Source: Acetobacterium sp. KB-1 (GTDB taxonomy: Bacteria; Bacillota; Clostridia; Eubacteriales; Eubacteriaceae). Taken from it: DNA of 64,000 nt. The first letter of the stretch is position 1, and every line of letters begins with the position of its first letter. The position numbers and the translations under genes are program-made. Location of the stretch: contig NZ_CP030040.1 in NCBI RefSeq assembly GCF_003260995.1, positions 3,837,708-3,901,707 of the forward strand, given 5' to 3'. The notes under the pieces are model-generated. The model did no database searches, had not been told where the DNA came from, and saw only the letters and a list, made by a program, of their open reading frames with translations. This document shows, piece by piece, positions 42,925-51,124 of the stretch.

Positions 42925-43746
42925 ATGGAAAAGAAATGTACGACAATTGCAATTGTTAATCAAAAAGGCGGTGTCGGAAAAACCACATCAACCTATAACT
43001 TGGGATGGGAATTAGGTAAATTAGGGAAAAAGGTGTTGCTGGTCGATCTGGACTCCCAGGGTAACTTGACTATGCAATCGGGGGTGCAAAGACCGGATGA
43101 ACTGAGAATGACCATATCGACATTGATGACAAAATCGATTTATGATGAAGAACTTCCTGATAAAGAAGATGTCATCTTGCATAAAGAAATGGTTGATCTT
43201 CTCCCTTCGAATATTGAGTTATCGAATGTAGAAATTCAGCTGGTGAATGCAACCATGAGAGAGTTTGTTCTCAAAGGAATTCTTGATGAGTATAAAACCG
43301 ACTATGATTATGTGCTTATTGACTGTATGCCGTCACTGCTTATGCTGCCGATCAATGCCTTGGCAGCAGCAGATATGGTCGTTATACCGGTTGCTCCAGA
43401 GTTTTGGGCAGTTAAAGGGATCGAAGCATTATTTAATACGATCAAAACGGTTAAGAAGAAACACATCAATCGGAAATTGGTGATTGGCGGAATTTTGATT
43501 ACAAAGTATACGCCAAAACTAAAATCAACCAAAGAGATGGAAAATATTATTATGGATGTGTTTGGTGAACGGATCCACGTATATGATTCTAAAATACCAT
43601 CATTATCCAAAGTAGCTGATGCTGGGAAGTTATCTCTTAGTGTCAGAGAATTGCATGACAAATTTACGATCAAAAGAGAAAAAGAAAGCATTATCAAAGC
43701 GGTTGAAGCATACGAGAGTTTAGCAAAAGAATTAGTTGAAAATTAA
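42925..43746 (+). CDS. parA: ParA-family partition ATPase
   Basis: 273 residues, with the deviant Walker A KGGVGKTT near residue 15, switch motif VDLDSQGNLT, Walker B DYVLIDCMPSL and no N-terminal helix-turn-helix, i.e. a small type-Ib/Soj-like ParA. It forms DNA-bound gradients that position the parB-bound replicon. TTGGAGGATATTAA before ATG. Followed after 17 bases by the first parB. Confidence 0.95.
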   Translation: MEKKCTTIAIVNQKGGVGKTTSTYNLGWELGKLGKKVLLVDLDSQGNLTMQSGVQRPDELRMTISTLMTKSIYDEELPDKEDVILHKEMVDLLPSNIELSNVEIQLVNATMREFVLKGILDEYKTDYDYVLIDCMPSLLMLPINALAAADMVVIPVAPEFWAVKGIEALFNTIKTVKKKHINRKLVIGGILITKYTPKLKSTKEMENIIMDVFGERIHVYDSKIPSLSKVADAGKLSLSVRELHDKFTIKREKESIIKAVEAYESLAKELVEN

Positions 43747-43763
43747 CAAAGTAGGTGAAGGTA

Positions 43764-44660
43764 GTGGAGAATCAAAAAAATTACGATAGTATGTTTAATC
43801 TTGATGACGACGAGGATAGCTGTTTGGTCATGATTGAAACAGATCGTTTGATTGGATTTGGTGATCATATTTTTGCACCTTATTCGGAAGTGGATATGTT
43901 AGAACTGATGAAAAGTATAGAGTTAAGAGGGCTTCTGACACCTATTATTATTAGAGATCACCCCACTGAAACTGGGATGTTTGAAATATTGGCTGGACAC
44001 AACCGGGTCAATGCTTGTAAGCGCCTGGGAATCGGAAAGATCCATGCCAGGATTATGGAGAACATCTCGGAAGATGAATCTAAACTAATTGTAATAGAAA
44101 CGAATCTGATGCAGCGTAATATTGAAGACTTCAAATTATCTGATCGGGCCAGAATTATCACGGAGTGGCATAAACTAATAAAAAAACAGGGACTAAGAAC
44201 GGATCTATTAAAAGAGAATACGGAAGACCATCACAGTGAAAAGGATGAGGAAAAACCATTTCACTTGGGAAAATCTCAAATATGTAATTATGTCAGAATA
44301 AATGATTTTCTATTTAGTGATTTAAAGGACTTAATGGATTTAGGTAAACTATCGATCAAGTCCTCAGTCGAATTAAGTTTTCTTGAGGAAGCTGATCAGG
44401 AACTGGTTCGGGATTTGATTAATGATGGCATTAGAATCACAGATTCAAAAGCTAAGGCAATAAAAAAACTTTCCCTGGATGAAGGATTAACGAAAGAATC
44501 GCTGGAACGATTATTGTACCAGAAAGATAATGAAAAAAAGAAAATACTCAAAATTCCAACGATTCTATTAACAAAGTATTTTGGGAACAAAGGAGAAGCT
44601 GAGATTATTTATATTCTGGAATTGGCCTTATCAAAATATTTTGAAAATAGTGAAAAGTAA
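43764..44660 (+). CDS. parB: ParB-family protein, first copy
   Basis: 298 residues. ParB/Sulfiredoxin-like nuclease-fold domain with the CTPase motifs GHNRVNACKRLG (near residue 80) and TNLMQRNIEDF (near 115), a central helix-turn-helix (LGKSQICNYVRIN region) and a C-terminal dimerisation part. GTG 43764 has AGGTGAAGG before it; GTG 43755 is an alternative. Forms a parABS operon with ParA. Paralogue of the gene at 46267. Confidence 0.92.
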   Translation: MENQKNYDSMFNLDDDEDSCLVMIETDRLIGFGDHIFAPYSEVDMLELMKSIELRGLLTPIIIRDHPTETGMFEILAGHNRVNACKRLGIGKIHARIMENISEDESKLIVIETNLMQRNIEDFKLSDRARIITEWHKLIKKQGLRTDLLKENTEDHHSEKDEEKPFHLGKSQICNYVRINDFLFSDLKDLMDLGKLSIKSSVELSFLEEADQELVRDLINDGIRITDSKAKAIKKLSLDEGLTKESLERLLYQKDNEKKKILKIPTILLTKYFGNKGEAEIIYILELALSKYFENSEK

Positions 44661-44692
44661 GTCACTATGGCTACGCACATACCTTACATTAC

Positions 44693-44715
44693 TTCTTCCG
44701 CTTGGTGGAAGAAGT
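44693..44715 (+). other. Hairpin after parB
   Basis: CTTCTTCC-GCTTGGT-GGAAGAAG, 8-bp stem. No T run follows, so termination is uncertain. Confidence 0.4.
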
Positions 44716-44767
44716 GAATTTGAAGGAATTTTACAAGGAGGATTATGGTATTTATATCATATATAAA

Positions 44768-45139
44768 ATGATGGCGAATTTAATTTGGGAAAAAGAATCG
44801 GGTGAAAAGCACTATGAAGACGATTTGGTGAAGTACGTCTGTTATGGTTGCGATAAAGAATTTATTGTTGGCAAGCACTTCGCTGAAACGTCCGATCAGT
44901 TACGGTGTCCATACTGTGGGCAAGTAAAAGATCTGGATGTAAGAGCAGAAGCGACTGGAGAATGGCTGGAAGAATTGGAGCTGGGATGTTTTGGAATCAG
45001 TTATACAATTGATGAGAATGGAAATCAAGTTATTCATCCACTTGATCTTTTTGTCAAAGAAATGTTTTACAATCGGCAGAATATGACGAGTGAAGATTTC
45101 AATAAGCGCTATGCTGAAGTAGTGCGACAAATTAATTGA
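44768..45139 (+). CDS. Zinc-ribbon protein of unknown function
   Basis: About 123 residues with CX2C pairs CYGC (near 30) and CPYC (near 55), a zinc-ribbon arrangement, followed by an acidic alpha/beta region. A strong AAGGAGG at 44735-44741 serves an eight-codon leader (ATG 44745, MVFISYIK) whose stop overlaps ATG 44768, so the protein is probably made by coupling. A longer frame from TTG 44702 exists. It ends one base before the radical-SAM gene. Confidence 0.65.
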   Translation: MMANLIWEKESGEKHYEDDLVKYVCYGCDKEFIVGKHFAETSDQLRCPYCGQVKDLDVRAEATGEWLEELELGCFGISYTIDENGNQVIHPLDLFVKEMFYNRQNMTSEDFNKRYAEVVRQIN

Positions 45140-45140
45140 A

Positions 45141-46185
45141 ATGAACTGGGATAAGAAGATTCTTCGGGTTTTCCCAAAGAAAACCAGTTACACCCCTGAA
45201 GATCCCCTGACCTATTATCCGGATGGAATCATCCAGGCTCCGATGTTTTCACTTTTTCCAACGTTTGATGAGATTCATATTTCCTGTTCCTTTACCTGGG
45301 ATAAGGACTATTGCATTAAGCTTCAGGAACAATACCAGGCATTTACAGACCGGCCAGTAAAAGTTGGTGGCCCCGGATTTGCAAGTGCAGTGGGTGATTT
45401 CGTGCCGGGCCTATATCTCAAGCCAAACATAATTTTTTCCAGCAGGGGCTGTAACAATCAATGTCCCTGGTGCATCGTGCCAAAGATTGAGGGTCGCATA
45501 AAAGAATTACCTATTTGTCCTGGAAACATTATCCAGGACAATAATTTTCTTCAGACCAGTAAAAAGCACAAAGATCAAGTCTTTGAAATGTTACGGTCGC
45601 AGCGAGTCCTGGAAACATTATCCAGGACAATAATTTTCTTCAGACCAGTAAAAAGCACAAAGATCAAGTCTTTGAAATGTTACGGTCGCAGCGAGTCCTG
45701 GAAACATTATCCAGGACAATAATTTTCTTCAGACCAGTAAAAAGCACAAAGATCAAGTCTTTGAAATGTTACGGTCGCAGCGACGGATCCAGTTTAAAGG
45801 TGGATTACAATCAAATTTGATCGATGATCATTTTGTTGAGAATGTAAGAAGTCTAAAAATTGATGAATTATGGTTGGCCTGTGACACAGATCAGTCGCTG
45901 CCGGCTTTCAGAACTGCCTGTGATAAGTTAATTAAAGGAGGATTTAATCGGGAAAAGATCAAGTGCTATGTCTTGATTGGCGATGATATGGAAGCGAATG
46001 AAAATCGGCTCCAGGAAGTATACCGGATGGGAGCCATGCCCTTTGCCCAACTAAGGCGGGATTTCAAACCGTTTAAAACCGAGTATTCAATGGAATGGAA
46101 AGCGTTCACCAGACAATGGCAGCGACCGGCGTCGATCAAAGCACATATGGAACGAGGAACACAATTTAGAGACTACTCAACATAG
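45141..46185 (+). pseudogene. Radical SAM protein gene broken by an 89-bp triplication
   Basis: Begins with an intact N-terminal part, including the cluster motif CNNQCPWC (CX3CX2C) and SAM-binding-like PGLYL region. After residue 125 the frame enters three exact copies of an 89-base unit, shifts, and stops at 45722; the true C-terminal part resumes at 45766 and ends at 46185. Removing two copies (178 bases) restores one 288-residue frame. The product resembles small radical-SAM proteins of phages and conjugative elements; substrate unknown. Confidence 0.85.
45518..45784 (+). repeat. Three exact tandem copies, period 89
   Basis: Units at 45518-45606, 45607-45695 and 45696-45784 (last base differs). 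The unit lies within the coding sequence; 89 is not a multiple of three. Confidence 0.95.
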
Positions 46186-46190
46186 AATCT

Positions 46191-46207
46191 TGTTTCCTCG
46201 GGAAACA
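46191..46207 (+). repeat. Palindrome site 1, TGTTTCCTCGGGAAACA
   Basis: Directly behind the radical-SAM gene and ahead of a terminator; first member of the 16-copy family. Confidence 0.9.
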
Positions 46208-46217
46208 AAATCAATTG

Positions 46218-46242
46218 GACCCAAACAGGGTCTTTTATTTTT
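46218..46242 (+). terminator. Terminator before the second parB
   Basis: GACCC-AAACA-GGGTC followed by TTTTATTTTTT, 25 bases before ATG 46267; comparable to the one before parA. Confidence 0.7.
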
Positions 46243-46266
46243 TATATGAAAGGATGTTAAGTAAAT

Positions 46267-47139
46267 ATGGCTGATTATTCTGAATCTTCAATTTATGCTA
46301 GAATTGAAGTTAATCGTCTCATTGATTTCAAGAATCACATTTTTACCAAGTATAATGAAAGTGAAATGAAATCGATGATGGAAAGTATTGAAGATATGGG
46401 AGTGACAGATCCGATCCTGGTTCGACCACATAATGAGTATGAGGGGATGTTTGAGATTATTTCCGGCCATAATCGTGTGCAAGCCTGTAAAAGACTCGGA
46501 AAAAGAGATATCCATGCGGTTATCTATGAGGAATTAAAAGACGATAGCGCTGCTGAACTGATGCTCATTGAAACAAATATAAAAAAACGCAACCTCAATG
46601 ATTTCAAAATATCTGAGAAAGCAAAAATTGTAGCCAGACGTTATAAACTGATGAAGAACTTAAATAAAAGAAAAGATCAATTATCAGATATTGAACGATC
46701 TAAATTCAATGAATTGGAAAAGGACAATCCTTTCAATATTGGTACACGACAGATTTTTTATTACGTACAGATTGATGATAATCTGACCACAGGGTTAAAA
46801 GATCTCTGTGATTCAGGGAAACTGGGTGTCAAGTCGGCAGTGGAGCTGTCTTATCTTTCTGATGCCGAACAGGATGTGGTGAGATCCTTTATGCTGGATG
46901 GAAATAAGCTATCCTATCATAAAGCAAACATCATCCGGAAAAAAGCGGAAAGTGTCGAAATTTCGATTGAAGTGCTCAATGATATCTTTAATGATAAGGC
47001 TTTAAAAAAGAAGCCGGAAAAGACCTTTAAAATCTCACCAGAGATTATCGAAAAATACTTTCCAGATCTGGAGGATGAAGGTGACATCCAGATGACGGTT
47101 GAGTTGGCATTGGATCAGTATTTTTCTCAAAGCAGTTAA
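46267..47139 (+). CDS. ParB-family protein, second copy
   Basis: 290 residues with the same layout as the first ParB: GHNRVQACKRLG near residue 70, TNIKKRNLNDF near 105, a central DNA-binding region (NIGTRQIFYYVQIDDN) and a related C-terminus. Moderate divergence from the first copy, especially in the DNA-binding centre, suggests a different target. It is not preceded by its own parA and leads directly (no gap) into the relaxase gene, so it may work at the transfer origin or as a Noc-like spreading protein. Confidence 0.9.
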   Translation: MADYSESSIYARIEVNRLIDFKNHIFTKYNESEMKSMMESIEDMGVTDPILVRPHNEYEGMFEIISGHNRVQACKRLGKRDIHAVIYEELKDDSAAELMLIETNIKKRNLNDFKISEKAKIVARRYKLMKNLNKRKDQLSDIERSKFNELEKDNPFNIGTRQIFYYVQIDDNLTTGLKDLCDSGKLGVKSAVELSYLSDAEQDVVRSFMLDGNKLSYHKANIIRKKAESVEISIEVLNDIFNDKALKKKPEKTFKISPEIIEKYFPDLEDEGDIQMTVELALDQYFSQSS

Positions 47140-48153
47140 ATGGCAGTATTTAAAATCATCAAATTCAAGCATGGACAAACTAAAACCGGAATGCGGCACT
47201 GTATTGATTACACCAAGAAAATGGAAGCAGAAAATCACCTTGTGTCAACCATAAACTGTTCGTCTGAGAGTGCCTATGAAGAATTTATGCTGATCAAAAA
47301 TATGTATAACAAGGATAGTGGACGGCTATATATTCATGCCGAACAGAGCTTTCCACCAGAAATACAGGATATGCAGCTTGTCCATGAAATCGGACGCCGA
47401 CTGATAGAAGAAACCGATATTTTTAACGGTTTCCAGGTCGTCATTGGAACCCATACGGATCGGGATCATATCCATAACCATTTCTGCATCAACTCAGTCA
47501 ATGCTGAAACCGGTGAAAAATGGCATATCAGCAAAGCGGATCTGGAGGACATCAAGAATAAATCCATGGAGTTGTGTCGGGAGGAAAATATCCGGATCTG
47601 GTGGGATAAGCAAAATGACCAGGATCAGGTGATTCAGCCTGAAGACAATAATGAAAAGCTTCATACGGTTAAACAGGGAGAATATGAAAAGCAGAAACAG
47701 GGACAGAGCTGGAAGTATGAATTATTTCTGGCTGTTAAAGAGTGCGTAAAGCATTCCTTTAGCCAGGATGAATTTATAACCAATATGGAAAAACTTGGTT
47801 ATGAAGTCCAATGGGATCATCATAAGCATATCACGTTTACGACACCGGATGGTAAAAAGTGCAGAAATAATAAACTCTATCCGCCGGAGCGGTTTACTAA
47901 AGAAAAATTACTGGAGCAGTTTGAGAGAAATTGCCAAAGAAGAAGTGAGCGGACGAAAAAAATGCACCAGAAAGAAATGGATGAATTTGCTAGAAATGCC
48001 AGGAATATTCTTACCGCTTTACGATCCGGCAAGAGTAAGGAGTCTAATTATTATCCATTAACTCACATGAAAAAGAAACTGGAAGGAGAAGCGCTAAAAG
48101 AAAAGATCAAGCAAAAAGAAAACAGTAGCTATGATTGGGAACATGAATTATAA
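47140..48153 (+). CDS. MOB-family relaxase
   Basis: 337 residues. The relaxase/mobilisation domain shows the three-histidine metal motif in GTHTDRDHIHNHFCINSVN near residue 107, with the candidate catalytic Tyr in the N-terminus (HCIDYTKKM). It nicks one strand at oriT and pilots it into the recipient. The C-terminal half is a charged helical tail. Its ATG follows the ParB stop directly. The repeat array behind it may include oriT. Confidence 0.9.
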   Translation: MAVFKIIKFKHGQTKTGMRHCIDYTKKMEAENHLVSTINCSSESAYEEFMLIKNMYNKDSGRLYIHAEQSFPPEIQDMQLVHEIGRRLIEETDIFNGFQVVIGTHTDRDHIHNHFCINSVNAETGEKWHISKADLEDIKNKSMELCREENIRIWWDKQNDQDQVIQPEDNNEKLHTVKQGEYEKQKQGQSWKYELFLAVKECVKHSFSQDEFITNMEKLGYEVQWDHHKHITFTTPDGKKCRNNKLYPPERFTKEKLLEQFERNCQRRSERTKKMHQKEMDEFARNARNILTALRSGKSKESNYYPLTHMKKKLEGEALKEKIKQKENSSYDWEHEL

Positions 48154-48156
48154 ATT

Positions 48157-48173
48157 TGTTTCCCGAGGAAACG
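48157..48173 (-). repeat. Palindrome site 2 (reverse orientation, last base changed)
   Basis: TGTTTCCCGAGGAAACG, four bases after the relaxase stop. Confidence 0.8.
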
Positions 48174-48220
48174 TGATGATTAAAAATAAACTTATTTCTT
48201 TAAAGTAAACATGCACAATA

Positions 48221-48466
48221 CGCACCCGGTGCAGTAGCCAATCAAGCCGGAGAGCGGATCAAAAAGTGCACCCGGTGCAGTAGCCGATCAAGCCGGAGAG
48301 CGGATCAAAAAGTGCACCCGGTGCAGTAGCCGATCAAGCCGGAGGGCGGATCAAAAAGTGCACCCGGTGCAGTAGTCGATCAAACCGGAGAGCGGATCAA
48401 AAAGTGCACCCGGTGCAGTAGCAGACCAGACTGGATGATCGGAGCAAAAAACGCACTCGGTGCGTA
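48221..48466 (+). repeat. Six-copy, 46-bp tandem array with palindromic cores
   Basis: Cores at 48221, 48267, 48313, 48359, 48405 (TGCACCCGGTGCA, first copy CGCACC...) and 48452 (CGCACTCGGTGCG), spaced exactly 46 bases except 47 for the last. The spacer AGTAGCCGATCAAGCCGGAG with following GCGGATC is conserved, with single substitutions that mark each copy. The last copy is degenerate. Confidence 0.95.
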
Positions 48467-48514
48467 ACGATGGACTGACATGAAAATATAAAAATTCAAA
48501 GGAGTGTAAGATTA

Positions 48515-49312
48515 ATGAAGAATAAAGGCAGATCATTCGATCAAATGGTTTTCAATAAAAAGCCTAAGAAAGCATGGGGACTAAAGGAAGATGAAACAGT
48601 GGTGGAATCACCCAGAGATGATTATGAGGATGCAATAGTCAGTGAGGTTGAACCGGATCTTCCTCAGTCAGATGTTGATCAATTAAAACATAAAGTGGAT
48701 CATCCACTTGAAAAAAATGATCATGACCGATTACCGATTGAAAATCAACGAGCAGATTTAACCAATCAAAATAACGATAATAATTCAAGTGATGAGATTG
48801 TCATCAAAGCTGATCACAAAGATATTACGACATTGGAGAAAATTATCGCCAAGCTTCAGGCTGAAAAAGAAGAATTAGCATTAGAAAATGACCGGTTAAA
48901 ATTTCATAACAGCGAAATGAAAGAAATTATCGTGGATATGGGCTTAACCGGAAAAATGGAATTGCTGGAAAATTATAAAAATGAAAGTGAAAAGAAAGAT
49001 TTCATCATTAAAAAACTTAAAAATAAATTAAATGATAATCAAGCCTACATTGAAAATCTAAAAACTAATTTATTTTCTGGAATAAATCAGCTGTTTGAAC
49101 AAAAACCCACGCAGAAACTTCAAATTGAAGAAATTAAAAACGAAAATATTTCGAAAATCCCAGGTGAAAGCGAAGAATCCATCGAAAATAAGGTTTTAAA
49201 TTTAAAAAGTGAAGGGAAAAGCCCCCGACAGATAGCAAGTATCACAAATTTAACTACAATAAAAATCGATGAAATTCTAAAAAAGCATGAAAGGGTCGAA
49301 AAACATGCCTAA
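48515..49312 (+). CDS. KfrA-like coiled-coil protein with C-terminal HTH-like tail
   Basis: 265 residues: a disordered acidic N-terminal third, a coiled coil at about residues 105-185 (TTLEKIIAKLQAEKEELALENDRLKF-type heptads) and a C-terminal helix-turn-helix-like segment (NLKSEGKSPRQIASITNLTTIKIDEILKKHE). Similar designs serve plasmid stability or nucleoid-like functions. GGAGTG ribosome site. It starts directly behind the 46-bp array and may act on it. Confidence 0.65.
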   Translation: MKNKGRSFDQMVFNKKPKKAWGLKEDETVVESPRDDYEDAIVSEVEPDLPQSDVDQLKHKVDHPLEKNDHDRLPIENQRADLTNQNNDNNSSDEIVIKADHKDITTLEKIIAKLQAEKEELALENDRLKFHNSEMKEIIVDMGLTGKMELLENYKNESEKKDFIIKKLKNKLNDNQAYIENLKTNLFSGINQLFEQKPTQKLQIEEIKNENISKIPGESEESIENKVLNLKSEGKSPRQIASITNLTTIKIDEILKKHERVEKHA

Positions 49313-49353
49313 ATTATGGCCGATCAGTCCCATATTTTCTTTTTCAATCACCC

Positions 49354-49383
49354 GGGCGTTACAAATGCCCATTTGTAACGCCC
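49354..49383. other. Perfect 14-bp-arm inverted repeat
   Basis: GGGCGTTACAAATG, two-base loop, exact complement. It precedes the 89-bp units and could be a cruciform, transfer or termination structure. Confidence 0.75.
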
Positions 49384-49386
49384 AAA

Positions 49387-49653
49387 AGACCGGAGTTGGG
49401 ACGAAGGGCAAGATTCCCGAATGTTTACAGATGGGCGAACGGCCCATCTGAAACATTCAGATCTTGTTTTCTCAAAGACCGGAGTTGGGACGAAGGGCAA
49501 GATTCCCGAATGTTTACAGATGGGCGAACGGCCCATCTGAAACATTCAGATCTTGTTTTCTCAAAGACCGGAGTTGGGACGAAGGGCAAGATTCCCGAAT
49601 GTTTACAGATGGGCGAACGGCCCATCTGAAACATTCAGATCTTGTTTTCTCCT
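49387..49653 (+). repeat. Three tandem copies of an 89-bp hairpin unit
   Basis: Units start at 49387, 49476 and 49565. Each holds GAATGTTT-A-CAGATGGGC...GCCCATCTG-AAACATTC, a 17-bp stem with a single bulge and short loop. Copies are identical except at the final three bases. Confidence 0.93.
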
Positions 49654-49706
49654 TCTGAGAAAATGAAGTATGGGGGACACCCCCAAACCCCCGGAAATAA
49701 GATTCC

Positions 49707-49723
49707 TGTTTCCTCGGGAAACA
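49707..49723 (+). repeat. Palindrome site 3
   Basis: TGTTTCCTCGGGAAACA, 54 bases before the small membrane protein start. Confidence 0.9.
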
Positions 49724-49776
49724 AAAATAGATTTTCAAAAATAGATTTTCAAAAATAGATTTTAAAGAAGGAAATA

Positions 49777-49959
49777 ATGTTGTTTATGGGATTACTAAAA
49801 ATATCTTTAATTATCATTGCAGTATTTGGTGTCGGTATGTTTTTGATAGGATGGAAAGTTCTTCACATTGATCAAATAATTTCTATTGGAAAAGCAATCT
49901 TTATCACATCTTTATCGGCTTATTTTTGTTGGTATATTCTTGAATATTTATTTTTATAG
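49777..49959 (+). CDS. Small membrane protein, 60 residues
   Basis: Two hydrophobic helices (residues 5-25 and 38-58) linked by a short polar turn. ATG after GAAGGAAATA. No family recognised; placed at the start of the transfer region. Confidence 0.6.
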   Translation: MLFMGLLKISLIIIAVFGVGMFLIGWKVLHIDQIISIGKAIFITSLSAYFCWYILEYLFL

Positions 49960-50096
49960 TTTTAGTAATTCTATATTGTTCATGAGATATGTAAAAATTG
50001 ATGAGAAAGATATTAAAATTAAATTGAAAAATAATTAGATTAATTTGTTGGACTTTTAATAAAATGTTCTATTTTAAAATGCAAGGAGTGAATGTA

Positions 50097-51026
50097 GTGC
50101 CAAAGATCGAATATGTATCTAAGAAATTTCGGCAGACCAGCCTTGAACTAATCCGGAGAATAAATGCTGTCATAACAGACTATGAAGCCCAGGGTTACAG
50201 CTTGACGTTAAGACAAGTCTATTATCAAATGGTAGCACGAGATATTATTCCCAATAATGAAAGAAGCTATAAAAATTTGGGTGCACTGATTAATGATGCT
50301 AGACTGGCAGGATTGATCGACTGGAATGCGATTGAAGATCGCACCCGAAATATCCGAGGTCGTACTCATTGGGAGAAACCAGGAGATGTAATTAAGGCTG
50401 CTGCATATAACTATCATTTAGATTATTGGCAGGATCAAGACAATTATGTTGAGGTTTGGGTAGAAAAGGATGCACTAGTAGGAGTAGTTGGCAGAATCTG
50501 TGACCAGCTGGATCTCAAATATTTTTCTTGCCGAGGGTATGTAAGTCAATCAGAAATGTGGGTTGCTGCCAAAAGATTAGAGAAAAGACAACGTGAAGGC
50601 AAGAATATTGTTCTGCTGCACCTGGGCGATCACGATCCAAGTGGAATAGATATGAGCCGGGACATCCTGGACAGATTGAATGTTTTTGAAACGGACGATA
50701 TTGAATTCAAAAGATTAGCTTTGAACATGGAGCAAGTTGAAGAATACAACCCACCGCCCAATCCTACCAAATTGACGGATAGCCGTGCCACTAAATACCT
50801 TTCGGACTTTGGTCATGAATGCTGGGAGCTGGATGCGCTGGAGCCTAAAGTAATTGATGCACTTATTAAGGACAATGTACTTAAGTTTCGGGATGAAAAA
50901 AATTATAAGCAGATCAAAGAGAAAGAAGCATTAGGAATAGAATTCTTAGAAGAAATTGCAGAGAACTTTGACCGTATTGAGCAGAATTGGCATGATATTA
51001 CAAGCCATTATTTGGGTGATTTGTGA
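50097..51026 (+). CDS. Spo11/topoisomerase VI A-like TOPRIM-fold protein
   Basis: 309 residues. The N-terminal winged-helix-like part includes LTLRQVYYQMVARDII near residue 40, where Tyr residues lie where Spo11/TopoVI A has its catalytic Tyr. The TOPRIM-like part shows EVWVEKDALVGV near 120 (the acidic Glu) and LHLGDHDPSGIDMSRDI near 180 (DxD). Related proteins are frequent in phages and plasmids of Firmicutes with no assigned role; a partner TopoVI B gene is absent. GTG 50097 has AAGGAGTG upstream; ATG 50064 is less likely. Confidence 0.75.
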   Translation: MPKIEYVSKKFRQTSLELIRRINAVITDYEAQGYSLTLRQVYYQMVARDIIPNNERSYKNLGALINDARLAGLIDWNAIEDRTRNIRGRTHWEKPGDVIKAAAYNYHLDYWQDQDNYVEVWVEKDALVGVVGRICDQLDLKYFSCRGYVSQSEMWVAAKRLEKRQREGKNIVLLHLGDHDPSGIDMSRDILDRLNVFETDDIEFKRLALNMEQVEEYNPPPNPTKLTDSRATKYLSDFGHECWELDALEPKVIDALIKDNVLKFRDEKNYKQIKEKEALGIEFLEEIAENFDRIEQNWHDITSHYLGDL

Positions 51027-51034
51027 GTAGAAAA

Positions 51035-51124
51035 ATGTCAAATCAATCTGAAAGTATGAGGATTTTTGATAAAACAGATGGACATTTGATAATAGGATTA
51101 AATAGTGGAGGATATAATCGATGA
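51035..51124 (+). CDS. Short ORF, 29 residues
   Basis: MSNQSESMRIFDKTDGHLII..., stop overlapping the next ATG as ATGA. Weak ribosome site; possibly only a coupling leader. Confidence 0.3.
   Translation: MSNQSESMRIFDKTDGHLIIGLNSGGYNR

Larger units (their letters stand above)
48154..48514. other. Gene-free region with repeat array
   Basis: Between the relaxase and the coiled-coil gene; contains site 2 and the 46-bp array. No coding frame with a ribosome site. Candidate centromere or transfer origin. Confidence 0.6.
49313..49776. other. Gene-free region made of hairpins and an 89-bp triplication
   Basis: Contains a perfect 30-base inverted repeat, three copies of an 89-bp hairpin unit, a GGGGG-ACA-CCCCC stem (49672-49684), palindrome site 3 and three copies of AATAGATTTTCAAA just before the next gene. 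Long open frames through it on both strands are products of the repeat and have no ribosome site. Confidence 0.65.

Noticed and set aside
48221..48466. CRISPR array
   Set aside because: Spacers between cores are conserved, not unique, the period is 46 bases, and there are no cas genes.
49396..49658. Long open frames on both strands through the 89-bp repeats
   Set aside because: They arise because the repeat has open frames in several phases; no ribosome sites, and the proteins are pure repeats.
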